Source of the DNA: Bacteroidales bacterium
GTDB lineage: Bacteria > Bacteroidota > Bacteroidia > Bacteroidales > UBA932
Direction: 5' to 3'
Length of the DNA: 42,123 nt
NCBI GenBank assembly: GCA_017429205.1
Contig: JAFRPH010000031.1
Span: 1-42,123 of the forward strand
Shown: one piece after another, positions 25,239-33,941 of the stretch
How the letters are laid out: each line of letters starts with the position of its first letter
How positions within the stretch are numbered: position 1 is the first letter of the stretch
Position numbers and translations under genes: made by a program
Notes under the pieces: generated by a model
Seen by the model: the letters and a program-made list of their open reading frames with translations, nothing else
The model's database searches: none
Told to the model about the DNA's origin: nothing

Positions 25239-26317
25239 TCAGACCCGCAAAGAAACTGGTGCTGGAAACCGGACAGGAGTTCTACGGAACGGGGTTCGGG
25301 GCGGACTGCCGCAAAGTCTGCGAAATCGTCTTCAACACCTCGGTCGTCGGCTATCAGGAGATCATTTCCGACCCCTCCTACGCCGAGCAGATCGTCGTGA
25401 TGACCTATCCCCTGATCGGCAACTACGGAATCACGGACGAGGACTTCGAGTCCCACGGCACGGACATCGGCGGCCTGGTGGTCCGGGAATGCTGCGACAC
25501 CCCCAGCAACTTCCGGTACACCAAGACCCTGGAAGAAGAACTGGAAGAGCACGGAATCCCCTGCCTGAGCGGGGTGGACACCCGGATGCTTACCAAGATC
25601 ATCCGCGACACGGGCCGGCCCATGGCCGCCATCGTGGAAGCGGACATGCCCAAGGAGGAGGCCCTGGCCCTCATCGCGGCCACGCCGCGCCCGACGGACC
25701 TCGTCCGCCGCGTGGGCTGCCGCAAGCGCTGGGTCACACGCACTTCCAACCACCTGTACCACGTCGTGGCGGTGGACTGCGGCATCAAGCAGAGCATCCT
25801 CACCCGGCTGAAGGAACGCGGCTGCAACGTGACCATCGTCCCGTTCAACACCCCGGCTAAAGACATCCTCGCCTTCAACCCGGACGGCGTCCTGCTCTCC
25901 AACGGCCCGGTTTCGGCCCTGGAGGCCCCGGAGATCCTCGCCCTGGTGCAGGACCTGAAGGGACGCGTCCCGGTGTTCGGCATCGGCCTCGGCATGGAAG
26001 CCATCGGCCTGTCCTACGGCGCGAAGCTCGTGCCGATGGGCTGCGGCAAGCACGGCGACTATCCGGTCCGCGACCTCGCGTCCGGCCGCATCAACATCGC
26101 CGTCCTGAACCAGACCTACCGGTTCGACACCGTCGAGGGAACCGGCCTCACCCCCACGCACGTCCTGGTCCCCGAAGGCTACGTGCTGGGATTCGAGAAC
26201 AAGGAGGACAAGGTCTCGGGCGTCCAGTTCCACCTGGAGTCCGCCCCGGGCCCGCAGGATTACGTGTATCTTTTCGACAAGTTCATTCAAATGATGGAGG
26301 AGCAGCACCATGCCTAG
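25235..26317 (+). CDS. carA: Carbamoyl-phosphate synthase small subunit with the catalytic Cys replaced by Gly
   Basis: CarA normally hydrolyses glutamine and passes ammonia to CarB. The product is 360 residues, of normal length. The N-terminal domain is standard ([52 protein letters not shown], each as expected). In the class I glutaminase domain the elbow GICLGHQ reads GIGLGMEA: residue 251 is Gly (codon GGC, 25985-25987) where the nucleophile Cys belongs, and the next conserved His-Gln is Met-Glu. His333 and Glu335 of the triad remain (FHLES). The conserved NHGYAVD is NQTYRFD. I infer loss of glutaminase with retention of the structural role, as in vertebrate ammonia-dependent CPS1. It overlaps pyrC by 4 and carB by 8 bases. 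Confidence 0.93.
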   Translation: MIRPAKKLVLETGQEFYGTGFGADCRKVCEIVFNTSVVGYQEIISDPSYAEQIVVMTYPLIGNYGITDEDFESHGTDIGGLVVRECCDTPSNFRYTKTLEEELEEHGIPCLSGVDTRMLTKIIRDTGRPMAAIVEADMPKEEALALIAATPRPTDLVRRVGCRKRWVTRTSNHLYHVVAVDCGIKQSILTRLKERGCNVTIVPFNTPAKDILAFNPDGVLLSNGPVSALEAPEILALVQDLKGRVPVFGIGLGMEAIGLSYGAKLVPMGCGKHGDYPVRDLASGRINIAVLNQTYRFDTVEGTGLTPTHVLVPEGYVLGFENKEDKVSGVQFHLESAPGPQDYVYLFDKFIQMMEEQHHA

Positions 26318-29300
26318 GAGAACGGATATAAAAAAAGTGATGGTCATCGGTTCCGGCCCGATCGTGATCGGCCAGGCCGCGGAATTCGACTATGCCGGCA
26401 CCCAGGCGTGCCTCGCCCTCAAGGAAGAGGGCTACCAGGTGATCCTGGTGAACTCCAACCCCGCCACCATCATGACGGACCCCAACATCGCCGACAAGGT
26501 GTATATGGAGCCCCTCACGCTGGAATATGTGGCGAAGATCATCCGCTACGAGCGTCCGGACGCCCTGGTGCCCGGCCTCGGCGGCCAGACCGGCCTGAAC
26601 CTCGCCGTCCAGCTCGCGAAGAAAGGCGTGCTGGAGGAGTGCGGCGTGGAGATTCTGGGCACTTCCTTCCAGAACATCGAGAAGGCCGAGGACCGCGAGC
26701 TCTTCAAGGAGCTGTGCCTGTCCATCGACGAGCCGGTGATCCCCTCCGAGATCTGCTACAGCCTCGAGGAAGGCCTCGCGGCGGCGGAGCGAATCGGCTA
26801 CCCGGTCATCCTGCGCCCGGCGTTCACCCTGGGCGGCACGGGCGGCGGCTTCGTCAACAATCCGGAGGAGATGGAGGACATGATGCGCAACGCCCTGTAC
26901 CTCTCCCCCGTCCACGAAGTGCTGGTCGAGAAGAGCATCAAGGGCTACAAGGAGATCGAGTTCGAGGTGATGCGCGACGCGAACGACACCGCCATCGCCA
27001 TCTGCTCGATGGAGAACATCGACCCAGTGGGCGTCCACACGGGCGACTCCATGGTCGTCGCCCCCGCCCTCACCCTCACGGACAAGGAATACCAGATGCT
27101 CCGCGACAGCGCCCTGCGCCTGATCCGCGCCCTGGACATCGCCGGCGGCTGCAACGTCCAGTTCGCCCTGGACCCGCTGTCGTTCAAGTACTATATCATC
27201 GAGGTCAATCCGCGCGTGTCGCGTTCCTCCGCCCTGGCGTCCAAGGCCAGCGGCTTCCCGATCGCCCGCGTGACGGCGAAGATCGCCGTGGGCCTCACCC
27301 TGGACGAGATCACCGTGGCCGGCGCCCCCGCCTGCTGCGAGCCCGCCATCGACTACGTCGTCGCGAAGGTGGCCCGCTTCCCCTTCGACAAGTTCAGCGA
27401 GGCTTCCAACGAGCTGGGCACCCAGATGAAGGCCACGGGCGAGGTGATGTCCATCGGCCGCACCTTGGAGGAGAGCATCCTCAAGGCGATGCGCTCGCTG
27501 GAGTCCGGCTGCTGCCACATCCACAAGAAGAAGTTCGACGACTGGACCGAGGAGAAGCTCCTGGAGTACATCTCCACCCCGACCGACGACCGCATCCACG
27601 CCATCGCGCAGCTCCTGCGCCTCAGGATCGACCTTTCCCGCATCTATGACCGCACGAAGATCGACATGCTCTTCCTGGAGAAGATCTACAACATCATCCG
27701 GATGGAGCGCAAGGTCAAGGCCGCCCCGGGCGACGTCGAGGTCCTCAAGGAAGCCAAGCGGATGGGCTTCGGCGACCAGTTCATCGGCGAGCTCTGGGGC
27801 TGGACGGAGGCCGATGTCATCCGGCTCCGGTTCGCGAACGACATCGTCCCGGTGTACAAGATGATCGACTCCTGCTGCGCCGAGCACGACACCTACGTCC
27901 CCTACTTCTACTCCACCTACGAGCAGGAGAACGAGTCCATCCCCTCCAACCGCAAGAAGATCCTCGTGCTGGGTTCCGGCCCGATCCGCATCGGCCAGGG
28001 CGTGGAGTTCGACTACTCCACCGTGCACGCCATCTGGGCCATCCGCGAGGCCGGCTACGAGGCCATCATCATCAACAACAACCCGGAGACCGTCTCCACG
28101 GACTACACCATCTCCGACAAGCTGTACTTCGAACCGCTGACCACGGAGGACGTGATGAACGTGATCCACCTCGAGAAGCCGGACGGGATCATCGTCACCC
28201 TCGGCGGCCAGACGGCCATCAACCTGGCCGGCCCGCTGGAGGAGTTCGACGTCCCGCTCATCGGCACGGGCCTGCAGGCGATCGACAACGCCGAGGACCG
28301 CAAGCTCTTCGAAGCGATCATGCGGAAGACGGGCATCCCGCAGCCGAAGGCCCACGCCGTCACGAACGTCGAAGACGGCGTGAAGGCGGCCGAGGACATC
28401 GGCTACCCGGTCCTCGTGCGCCCGAGCTTCGTACTGGGCGGCCGCGCGATGATGATCGTGGGCAACGAGTCCACCCTGCGACACTATCTCCATAACGCCG
28501 TGGAAATCAACGAGAAATCCCCGGTGCTCGTGGACAAGTACATCCTCGGCAAGGAGACGGAGGTCGACGCCATCTGCGACGGCGAGAACGTCTTCATCCC
28601 GGCCATCATGGAGCACGTAGAGCGCACCGGCATCCATTCCGGCGACAGCATCAGCGTGTATCCGACCTTCTCGCTGAGCCCGAAGGTGAAGAAGGAGATC
28701 ATCGACGACACCGTCAAGCTGGGCAAGGAAATCGGCATCGTGGGCCTGTTCAACATCCAGTTCATCGTGGACAGCAACGAGAACGTCTATGTGATCGAGG
28801 TCAATCCGCGGAGCTCCCGCACGGTCCCGTTCATCTCCAAGAGCACGGGCATCCCGATGGCGAAGATCGCCACGCGGGTGATGCTGGGAGAGTCGCTGAA
28901 GGACCAGGGCATCACGGAGGTGTACTTCCCGGAGCGGAAGAAGCACTTCGTGAAGACGCCGGCCTTCTCCTTCGGCAAGATCAAGGGCATCGACACCTAC
29001 CTCTCCCCGGAGATGAAGTCCACGGGCGAGGCCATCGGCTACGACAAGTCCCTGAACCGCGCCCTGTACAAGTCCCTGCAGGCCTCCGGCATGGACATCA
29101 AGTCCTACGGGACGGTCTTCGCCACCATCGCCGACAAGGACAAGGAGGAGGCGCTGCCGCTGATCCGCCGCTTCTACAACCTGGGCTTCAACATCGAGGC
29201 CACCAAGGGCACGGCCGAGTTCCTCAAGGAGCACGGCATCCGCACCAAGACGCTGAAGAAGCTCCGCGAGGGCAGTGACGAGATCTACCAGGCGCTGCGC

Positions 29301-29498
29301 AAGGGCCACGTGAAATACGTGATCAACACCATCGACCTGAACCAGAAATCCAGCCATCTGGACGGTTACGGCATCCGCCGCTGCGCGGTTGAAAACAACG
29401 TGACCATCTTCACGGCCCTCGAGACCGTGCGCGTGCTCCTGGACGTGCTGGAAGAGATTACCCTGGGTATTTCCACCATTGACGAAGAATATAAGTAA
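26310..29498 (+). CDS. carB: Carbamoyl-phosphate synthase large subunit
   Basis: CarB makes carbamoyl phosphate from bicarbonate, ammonia and two ATP. The product is 1062 residues with the duplicated ATP-grasp structure: first half [21 protein letters not shown] and [13 protein letters not shown], second half [20 protein letters not shown] and [14 protein letters not shown], each with an EVNPR segment. The C-terminal methylglyoxal-synthase-like allosteric domain (about 930-1062; [20 protein letters not shown]) is present, so effector control is possible. Nothing in the synthetase halves looks damaged, which supports a working ammonia-using enzyme despite the altered CarA. Confidence 0.96.
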   Translation: MPRRTDIKKVMVIGSGPIVIGQAAEFDYAGTQACLALKEEGYQVILVNSNPATIMTDPNIADKVYMEPLTLEYVAKIIRYERPDALVPGLGGQTGLNLAVQLAKKGVLEECGVEILGTSFQNIEKAEDRELFKELCLSIDEPVIPSEICYSLEEGLAAAERIGYPVILRPAFTLGGTGGGFVNNPEEMEDMMRNALYLSPVHEVLVEKSIKGYKEIEFEVMRDANDTAIAICSMENIDPVGVHTGDSMVVAPALTLTDKEYQMLRDSALRLIRALDIAGGCNVQFALDPLSFKYYIIEVNPRVSRSSALASKASGFPIARVTAKIAVGLTLDEITVAGAPACCEPAIDYVVAKVARFPFDKFSEASNELGTQMKATGEVMSIGRTLEESILKAMRSLESGCCHIHKKKFDDWTEEKLLEYISTPTDDRIHAIAQLLRLRIDLSRIYDRTKIDMLFLEKIYNIIRMERKVKAAPGDVEVLKEAKRMGFGDQFIGELWGWTEADVIRLRFANDIVPVYKMIDSCCAEHDTYVPYFYSTYEQENESIPSNRKKILVLGSGPIRIGQGVEFDYSTVHAIWAIREAGYEAIIINNNPETVSTDYTISDKLYFEPLTTEDVMNVIHLEKPDGIIVTLGGQTAINLAGPLEEFDVPLIGTGLQAIDNAEDRKLFEAIMRKTGIPQPKAHAVTNVEDGVKAAEDIGYPVLVRPSFVLGGRAMMIVGNESTLRHYLHNAVEINEKSPVLVDKYILGKETEVDAICDGENVFIPAIMEHVERTGIHSGDSISVYPTFSLSPKVKKEIIDDTVKLGKEIGIVGLFNIQFIVDSNENVYVIEVNPRSSRTVPFISKSTGIPMAKIATRVMLGESLKDQGITEVYFPERKKHFVKTPAFSFGKIKGIDTYLSPEMKSTGEAIGYDKSLNRALYKSLQASGMDIKSYGTVFATIADKDKEEALPLIRRFYNLGFNIEATKGTAEFLKEHGIRTKTLKKLREGSDEIYQALRKGHVKYVINTIDLNQKSSHLDGYGIRRCAVENNVTIFTALETVRVLLDVLEEITLGISTIDEEYK

Positions 29499-29508
29499 AT
29501 GGCAATGG

Positions 29509-29629
29509 GACAGTCGGTTATTATCTCCCAAACCTTCGCTTCGCTCATCCCTCCCACCGCAAGCGGCGGGCCCCTCCCGTTCATATGGCCACGGGCGGCC
29601 ATAGGTTTGGGAGATAACAACCGACTGTC
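29509..29629. repeat. 121-bp palindromic element between carB and pyrK
   Basis: The 26-bp ends, 29509-29534 (starting GACAGTCGGTTATTATCTCC) and 29604-29629, are inverted copies with one mismatch. The interior holds smaller palindromes (CCGCAAGCGG, and TATGGCC/GGCCATA) and no gene. It fills most of the 145-base gap in an otherwise tightly packed operon. It could be a MITE- or REP-like element, or an RNA-processing site. No direct target duplication was evident. Confidence 0.75.
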
Positions 29630-29643
29630 TAAAGCGTAAGCTT

Positions 29644-30372
29644 ATGAATAAGAGTTTATACACGATTGCAGAGAATTCCCTCATTGCCACCAAGACTTTC
29701 AAAATGGTTTTGGAAGGTGATGGGTTCAAGGAGGGAGAGTTCGTGGATATCGGGATTCCGGGGTATTTCCTGCGGAGACCGCTGTCGGTGTGCGACTGCG
29801 AGGAGGGGCGCTTCACCTTGGTTTATAAGGTGGTGGGAGAAGGGACGAAGGTGCTGTCGGAAATGCCTGTGGGGAGTGAATTGGAGGTGTTGACGGGACT
29901 CGGGAAGGGGTTCGATCCGGAGGCGTGCCGGGAGCGGGCGTTGCTGGTCGGCGGCGGGTTGGGGGTTCCTCCCCTGCTCTTGCTGGCTAAACGGCTGAAA
30001 GCGCAAGGAAAGCGCGTCACGGCGGTGCTGGGATTCAACAAGGCCGACGAGATCATCCTGGCCGACGAATTCCGCGCTGTCTGCGACGAGGTGCTCATCT
30101 CCACCGTCGACGGTTCGGTCGGCGTGAAAGGGTTTGTGACCGACGCCATCGCCGCGGGAAAGCCGTCCTTCGACTATTTCTATACTTGTGGGCCGATGGT
30201 GATGATGAAGGTCGTGTGCAAGGCGCTGGAAGGACCCGGCGAAGCCTCGCTCGAAGAGCGGATGGGCTGCGGCGCGGGGTTCTGCTACGGGTGCAGCATC
30301 CAGACGAAAAACGGGCCTCGGCGCGTCTGCAAGGACGGTCCGGTGTTCAAGAAGGAGGAACTGATATGGTAA
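29644..30372 (+). CDS. pyrK: Dihydroorotate dehydrogenase electron-transfer subunit
   Basis: PyrK carries FAD and a 2Fe-2S cluster and passes electrons from dihydroorotate, via PyrD, to NAD. The product is 242 residues. Motifs are the FAD-binding FLRRPLSVCDCEEG, the GEGTKVLSEMPVGSELEVLTGLGKGF region (in parts), the nucleotide-binding LLVGGGLGVPPLLLLAKRL and YTCGPMVMMKVV, and the cluster ligands in ERMGCGAGFCYGCSIQTK with a fourth Cys in RRVCKDGPVF. It overlaps pyrD by 7 bases. The start ATG lies 14 bases after the palindromic element. Confidence 0.94.
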   Translation: MNKSLYTIAENSLIATKTFKMVLEGDGFKEGEFVDIGIPGYFLRRPLSVCDCEEGRFTLVYKVVGEGTKVLSEMPVGSELEVLTGLGKGFDPEACRERALLVGGGLGVPPLLLLAKRLKAQGKRVTAVLGFNKADEIILADEFRAVCDEVLISTVDGSVGVKGFVTDAIAAGKPSFDYFYTCGPMVMMKVVCKALEGPGEASLEERMGCGAGFCYGCSIQTKNGPRRVCKDGPVFKKEELIW

Positions 30373-31277
30373 AGGACCTTTCTGTCGACCTCTGCGGCAT
30401 TCGCCTGCAGAATCCGGTCGTTCCGGCCAGCGGAACCTTCGGGTTCGGGCTGGAGCTGGCCGGGGACATGGACCTGAACGTCCTGGGCGGCATCTCGCTC
30501 AAGGGCACGACCCGGGAGGCTCGGTACGGCAATCCCACGCCCCGCATCGCCGAATGCGACGGCGGGATGATCAATTCCGTGGGCCTGCAGAACCCGGGCA
30601 TCGATGTGCTTGTGGGTGAAAAAGTTCCGGCGCTCCGGAAGGTGTATGACGGCTGCATCGTCGCCAATATCAGCGGCTTCTCGCTGGACGAGTATGTGGA
30701 GTGCTGCGCCAAGGCCGATGCCTGCGACGACATCGACATCATCGAGGTCAATGTCTCCTGCCCGAACGTGCACAACGGGGGCATGGCCTTCGGGACATCG
30801 GCCGCTTCCGCGGCGGAAGTGACCGCGGCCGTGAAGGCGGTCTGCCGCAAGCCGGTCTTCCTGAAGCTGAGCCCGAACGTGACGGACATCGTCTCGATTG
30901 CCCGCGCCTGCGAGGACGCCGGGGCCGACGGCCTTACGCTCGTGAACACCTTCCTCGGGATGCGGATCGACATCGCCCGCCGCAAGCCCGTGATCGCCAA
31001 CAAGATGGGCGGCTTCTCCGGCCGGGCAATCTTCCCCGTCGCCCTGCGCATGGTCTATCAGGTCGCGCACGCCTGCCGGATTCCCGTGATGGGCTGTGGC
31101 GGTGTGGCCTCCGCCCGCGATGTCGTCGAAATGATGATGGCGGGCGCCACCGCGGTGCAGGTGGGTGCGGAGAACCTCCGCAATCCTTTCGCCTGCCCGG
31201 AGATTGTCGCCGACCTTCCCGCTCTTATGGACGAACTGGGAATCAATACTTTACAAGAGATTATCGGAACCGTATGA
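30366..31277 (+). CDS. pyrD: Dihydroorotate dehydrogenase B, catalytic subunit
   Basis: The product has 303 residues and is the class 1B enzyme that works with PyrK, an NAD-linked type. It opens [20 protein letters not shown]. The FMN and substrate motifs are [29 protein letters not shown] and [17 protein letters not shown] with the active-site Cys, followed by [24 protein letters not shown] and [16 protein letters not shown]. The ATG at 30366 lies within the end of pyrK. This pair is typical of Firmicutes and is also seen in Bacteroidota. Confidence 0.95.
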   Translation: MVKDLSVDLCGIRLQNPVVPASGTFGFGLELAGDMDLNVLGGISLKGTTREARYGNPTPRIAECDGGMINSVGLQNPGIDVLVGEKVPALRKVYDGCIVANISGFSLDEYVECCAKADACDDIDIIEVNVSCPNVHNGGMAFGTSAASAAEVTAAVKAVCRKPVFLKLSPNVTDIVSIARACEDAGADGLTLVNTFLGMRIDIARRKPVIANKMGGFSGRAIFPVALRMVYQVAHACRIPVMGCGGVASARDVVEMMMAGATAVQVGAENLRNPFACPEIVADLPALMDELGINTLQEIIGTV

Positions 31278-31978
31278 TGAATAGAGACGTCATTATCGCC
31301 TGCGACTTCGCCAGCCGCGAAGCCACCCTGGAATTCTTGGACCGCTTCCCCGAGGGCCGCAAGCCCTTCGTGAAGATCGGCATGGAGCTTTTCTATGCCG
31401 AAGGCCCTTCCATCGTCCGCGATATCAAGGCCCGCGGGCACAAGATTTTCCTGGACCTCAAGCTCCACGACATCCCCAACACCGTCAAGAAAGCGATGCG
31501 GGTGCTCTCCGCCCTGGACGTGGACATGGTCAATGTCCACGCGGCCGGCACCGTCGCGATGATGCAGGCGGCCCTGGAAGGCCTGACAAGGCCGGACGGG
31601 ACCCGTCCCCTGCTGATCGCCGTCACGCAGCTCACCTCCACTTCGCAGGAAGTGATGCAGAACGAGCTCCTGATCGGCGCCACCATCAACGACACCATCG
31701 TCAAGTACGCGCAGAACGCGCGTGAGGCGGGCCTGGACGGCGTCGTGTGCTCGCCCCTGGAGGCCGGTATGGTGAAGCAGGCCTGCGGCGACGGCTTCCT
31801 GACCGTCACCCCCGGCATCCGCTTCGCCGATGCGGGGAAAGACGACCAGGTGCGCATCACAACCCCGGCCCGCGCCCGCGAAATCGGCTCCGACTTCATC
31901 GTCGTCGGCCGTCCCATCACCGCCGCCGAAGACCCGGTGGCCGCCTATGAACGTTGTATGAAAGAATTTGTTGAATAA
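31274..31978 (+). CDS. pyrF: Orotidine 5'-phosphate decarboxylase (type 1)
   Basis: PyrF makes UMP from OMP. The product is 234 residues from the ATG at 31274, which overlaps the pyrD stop by 4 bases; the next codon is also ATG. The catalytic Asp-Lys-Asp set is in [13 protein letters not shown]. Phosphate-site motifs are [16 protein letters not shown] and [14 protein letters not shown]. Its last codons, ATGAAAGAATTTGTT, recur 22 bases further on (31980-31994), apparently as a short duplication. Confidence 0.95.
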   Translation: MMNRDVIIACDFASREATLEFLDRFPEGRKPFVKIGMELFYAEGPSIVRDIKARGHKIFLDLKLHDIPNTVKKAMRVLSALDVDMVNVHAAGTVAMMQAALEGLTRPDGTRPLLIAVTQLTSTSQEVMQNELLIGATINDTIVKYAQNAREAGLDGVVCSPLEAGMVKQACGDGFLTVTPGIRFADAGKDDQVRITTPARAREIGSDFIVVGRPITAAEDPVAAYERCMKEFVE

Positions 31979-31994
31979 CATGAAAGAATTTGTT
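31958..31994 (+). repeat. 15-bp direct repeat at the end of pyrF
   Basis: ATGAAAGAATTTGTT occurs at 31958-31972, inside the pyrF end, and again at 31980-31994, just before the palindromic element. A second direct repeat, ATTCTTCAAACA, lies on the other side of the element (32076-32087 and 32093-32104). Together they extend the palindrome imperfectly on both sides. Confidence 0.6.
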
Positions 31995-31997
31995 TAG

Positions 31998-32082
31998 GAA
32001 GAATGGCGGGGATGTTTTCCCGGACATTTGCCCGGACAGGGTCGCGAAGCGACAGGACGGGAAAACATCCCCGCCATTCTTC
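31998..32082. repeat. 85-bp palindromic element between pyrF and pyrE
   Basis: The 25-bp arms 31998-32022 and 32058-32082 (starting GAAGAATGGCGGGGATGTTT) are perfect inverted copies. The interior contains GTCGCGAAGCGAC, itself a hairpin. The transcript would fold into a very stable rod between two co-transcribed genes. There is no T-run after it, so it is more likely an mRNA-stability or processing element, or a dispersed repeat, than a terminator. Confidence 0.75.
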
Positions 32083-32136
32083 AAACACACATAATTCTTC
32101 AAACAATCATAATAGTATTTGACTCAAATCGATCAT

Positions 32137-32769
32137 ATGGACAGACAAATCGCTTCCGCATTACTCTCCATCGGCGCCGTGTTCCTGCGGCCCGAGCAGC
32201 CGTTTATCTGGGCCAGCGGCATCAAGAGCCCGATTTACTGTGACAACCGCCTGACGCTGTCCGCGCCCCGCGTGCGGGAGCAGGTGGAAAACGGGCTCGC
32301 CAAGCTCGTGCAGCGGCACTACCCCGACTGCGAGATGCTGATGGGCACCTCCACGGCCGGCATCGCCCACGCCGCCATCACCGCGACGATCCTGGACCTG
32401 CCGATGGGCTATGTCCGCGGCGAGGCCAAGACCCACGGCCGGACGAACCGGATCGAGGGCAAGATGGACCCGGGCACGAAAGTCGTCGTCATCGAGGACC
32501 TCATTTCCACCGGCGGCAGCGCCATCGAGGTGGTGGAAGCCCTTCGGGAGGCCGGCGCCGAGGTGCTGGGCATCGTCTCCATCTTCACCTACGGGATGAA
32601 GCGCGGCCTGGAGCGCATCGCCGCCGCGAACACGGAGAACCACTCCCTGTGCAACCTGGACGTCCTGGTGGACGTGGCCGAGGAAGAAGGCCGCATCGGC
32701 CCGGGCTGGAAGGAGCGCATCCTCGCCTTCCGCGACAACCCTTCCGACGAAAGCTGGATCAAAGCATAA
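32137..32769 (+). CDS. pyrE: Orotate phosphoribosyltransferase
   Basis: PyrE joins orotate and PRPP to form OMP. The product is 210 residues from the ATG at 32137 (MDRQIASALLSIGAVFL); an in-frame TTG at 32119 is less likely. The substrate segment FIWASGIKSPIYCDNR, the flexible loop with Lys (YVRGEAKTHGRTNRIEG) and the PRPP-binding VVVIEDLISTGGSAIE are all present. It lies 13 bases before pyrB. Confidence 0.95.
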   Translation: MDRQIASALLSIGAVFLRPEQPFIWASGIKSPIYCDNRLTLSAPRVREQVENGLAKLVQRHYPDCEMLMGTSTAGIAHAAITATILDLPMGYVRGEAKTHGRTNRIEGKMDPGTKVVVIEDLISTGGSAIEVVEALREAGAEVLGIVSIFTYGMKRGLERIAAANTENHSLCNLDVLVDVAEEEGRIGPGWKERILAFRDNPSDESWIKA

Positions 32770-32782
32770 CCGCATACGAATT

Positions 32783-33862
32783 ATGAAACACCTCATCGAC
32801 CCGACCGACCTCACCAAGCCCGAGATCGACGAAATCATCTCGCTGGCCCAGGATATCATCGCCCATCGCGAACGTTACCAGGGCAGCATGTCGCACAAGA
32901 AGCTCGCGACGCTCTTCTATGAGCCCAGCACGCGTACGCGGCTGAGCTTCACCTCCGCCATGATGGAGCTCGGCGGCAACGTGCTCGGCTTCTCCGACGC
33001 CCGCAGCAGCTCCGTTTCCAAGGGCGAGAGCGTGCAGGACACCGTCCGCGTGGTGGGCTGCTTCGCCGACGTCATCGCGATGCGCCACCACATCGAGGGC
33101 GCCCAGCTCTATGCCACCGAAGTGTCGACCGTGCCCATCATCAACGCCGGCGACGGCTCCCACAGCCACCCGACGCAGACCCTGACGGACCTCCTCACCA
33201 TCCAGCGGGAACTCGGCCACATCGACGGCATCACCATCGGCTTCTGCGGCGACCTCCGCTTCGGCCGCACCGTCCATTCCCTGATCAAGGCCCTGTCCCG
33301 GTACAAAGACATCAAGGTCATCCTCATCGCCCCGGACGAGCTCAAGCTCCCGGACTACATCAAGCAGGACGTGTGCGAACGCACCGGCATCCCCTACCGC
33401 GAGGTGACGACGATGGAGGAAGTGATGGGCGAACTGGATGTGCTCTATATGACCCGCGTGCAGAAGGAGCGCTTCCTGGACGAGGACGAGTTCGACCGCG
33501 TGAAGGACAGCTTCGTGCTGGATGCGGCGCGCATGGCGCTGGCCAAGAAGAAGATGGCCGTGCTGCATCCGCTCCCCCGCGTGAACGAGATCCTGACCGA
33601 GGTGGACGCCGATCCGCGCGCCGCCTATTTCCGCCAGGTAGAGAACGGCAAGTTCGTGCGCGAAGCGCTGATCGTCAAGCTGTTGGAATGGAAGGACGAT
33701 CCCGAGCACGGCATGCCTACCGAGGAAACGCCGGTGGAAGATCCTGAACTCCGCTGCCCGAACAAGAAGTGCATCTGCAACAACGAGCACGCCCCGCACC
33801 GGTTCCGCCGGACGGAGAACGGCGTCCTCCGCTGCTGGTACTGCGACTCCAAGGTCCGATAG
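32783..33862 (+). CDS. pyrB: Aspartate carbamoyltransferase with fused PyrI-type zinc tail
   Basis: PyrB forms carbamoyl aspartate. Residues 1 to about 310 are a complete catalytic chain: FYEPSTRTRLSFTSAMMELG (carbamoyl phosphate site), SSVSKGESVQDT, MRHHIEGA, INAGDGSHSHPTQTLTDL, GDLRFGRTVHSL and VLHPLPRVNEI. After a linker, residues 325-359 contain C325-x4-C330 and C351-x2-C354 in RCPNKKCIC...RCWYC, the same pattern as the zinc domain of E. coli PyrI. The roughly 100-residue nucleotide-binding domain of PyrI is absent. I infer a catalytic chain with the zinc contact domain but no CTP/ATP control. A separate pyrI is not in the window. Last gene of the pyr operon. Confidence 0.93.
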   Translation: MKHLIDPTDLTKPEIDEIISLAQDIIAHRERYQGSMSHKKLATLFYEPSTRTRLSFTSAMMELGGNVLGFSDARSSSVSKGESVQDTVRVVGCFADVIAMRHHIEGAQLYATEVSTVPIINAGDGSHSHPTQTLTDLLTIQRELGHIDGITIGFCGDLRFGRTVHSLIKALSRYKDIKVILIAPDELKLPDYIKQDVCERTGIPYREVTTMEEVMGELDVLYMTRVQKERFLDEDEFDRVKDSFVLDAARMALAKKKMAVLHPLPRVNEILTEVDADPRAAYFRQVENGKFVREALIVKLLEWKDDPEHGMPTEETPVEDPELRCPNKKCICNNEHAPHRFRRTENGVLRCWYCDSKVR

Positions 33863-33941
33863 CACGGGAACGTTTTTTGCAGTTCGGATTTCGCAGTCTC
33901 GATGAAAATCGCGATATTTGTCCTTTCTAAACGAAAAGAAT

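Noticed and set aside
29509..29629. Transcription terminator between carB and pyrK
   Set aside because: The palindrome is strong but is not followed by a T-run on the plus strand, the ends are 69 bases apart, and pyrK onward has no promoter of its own that I can see.
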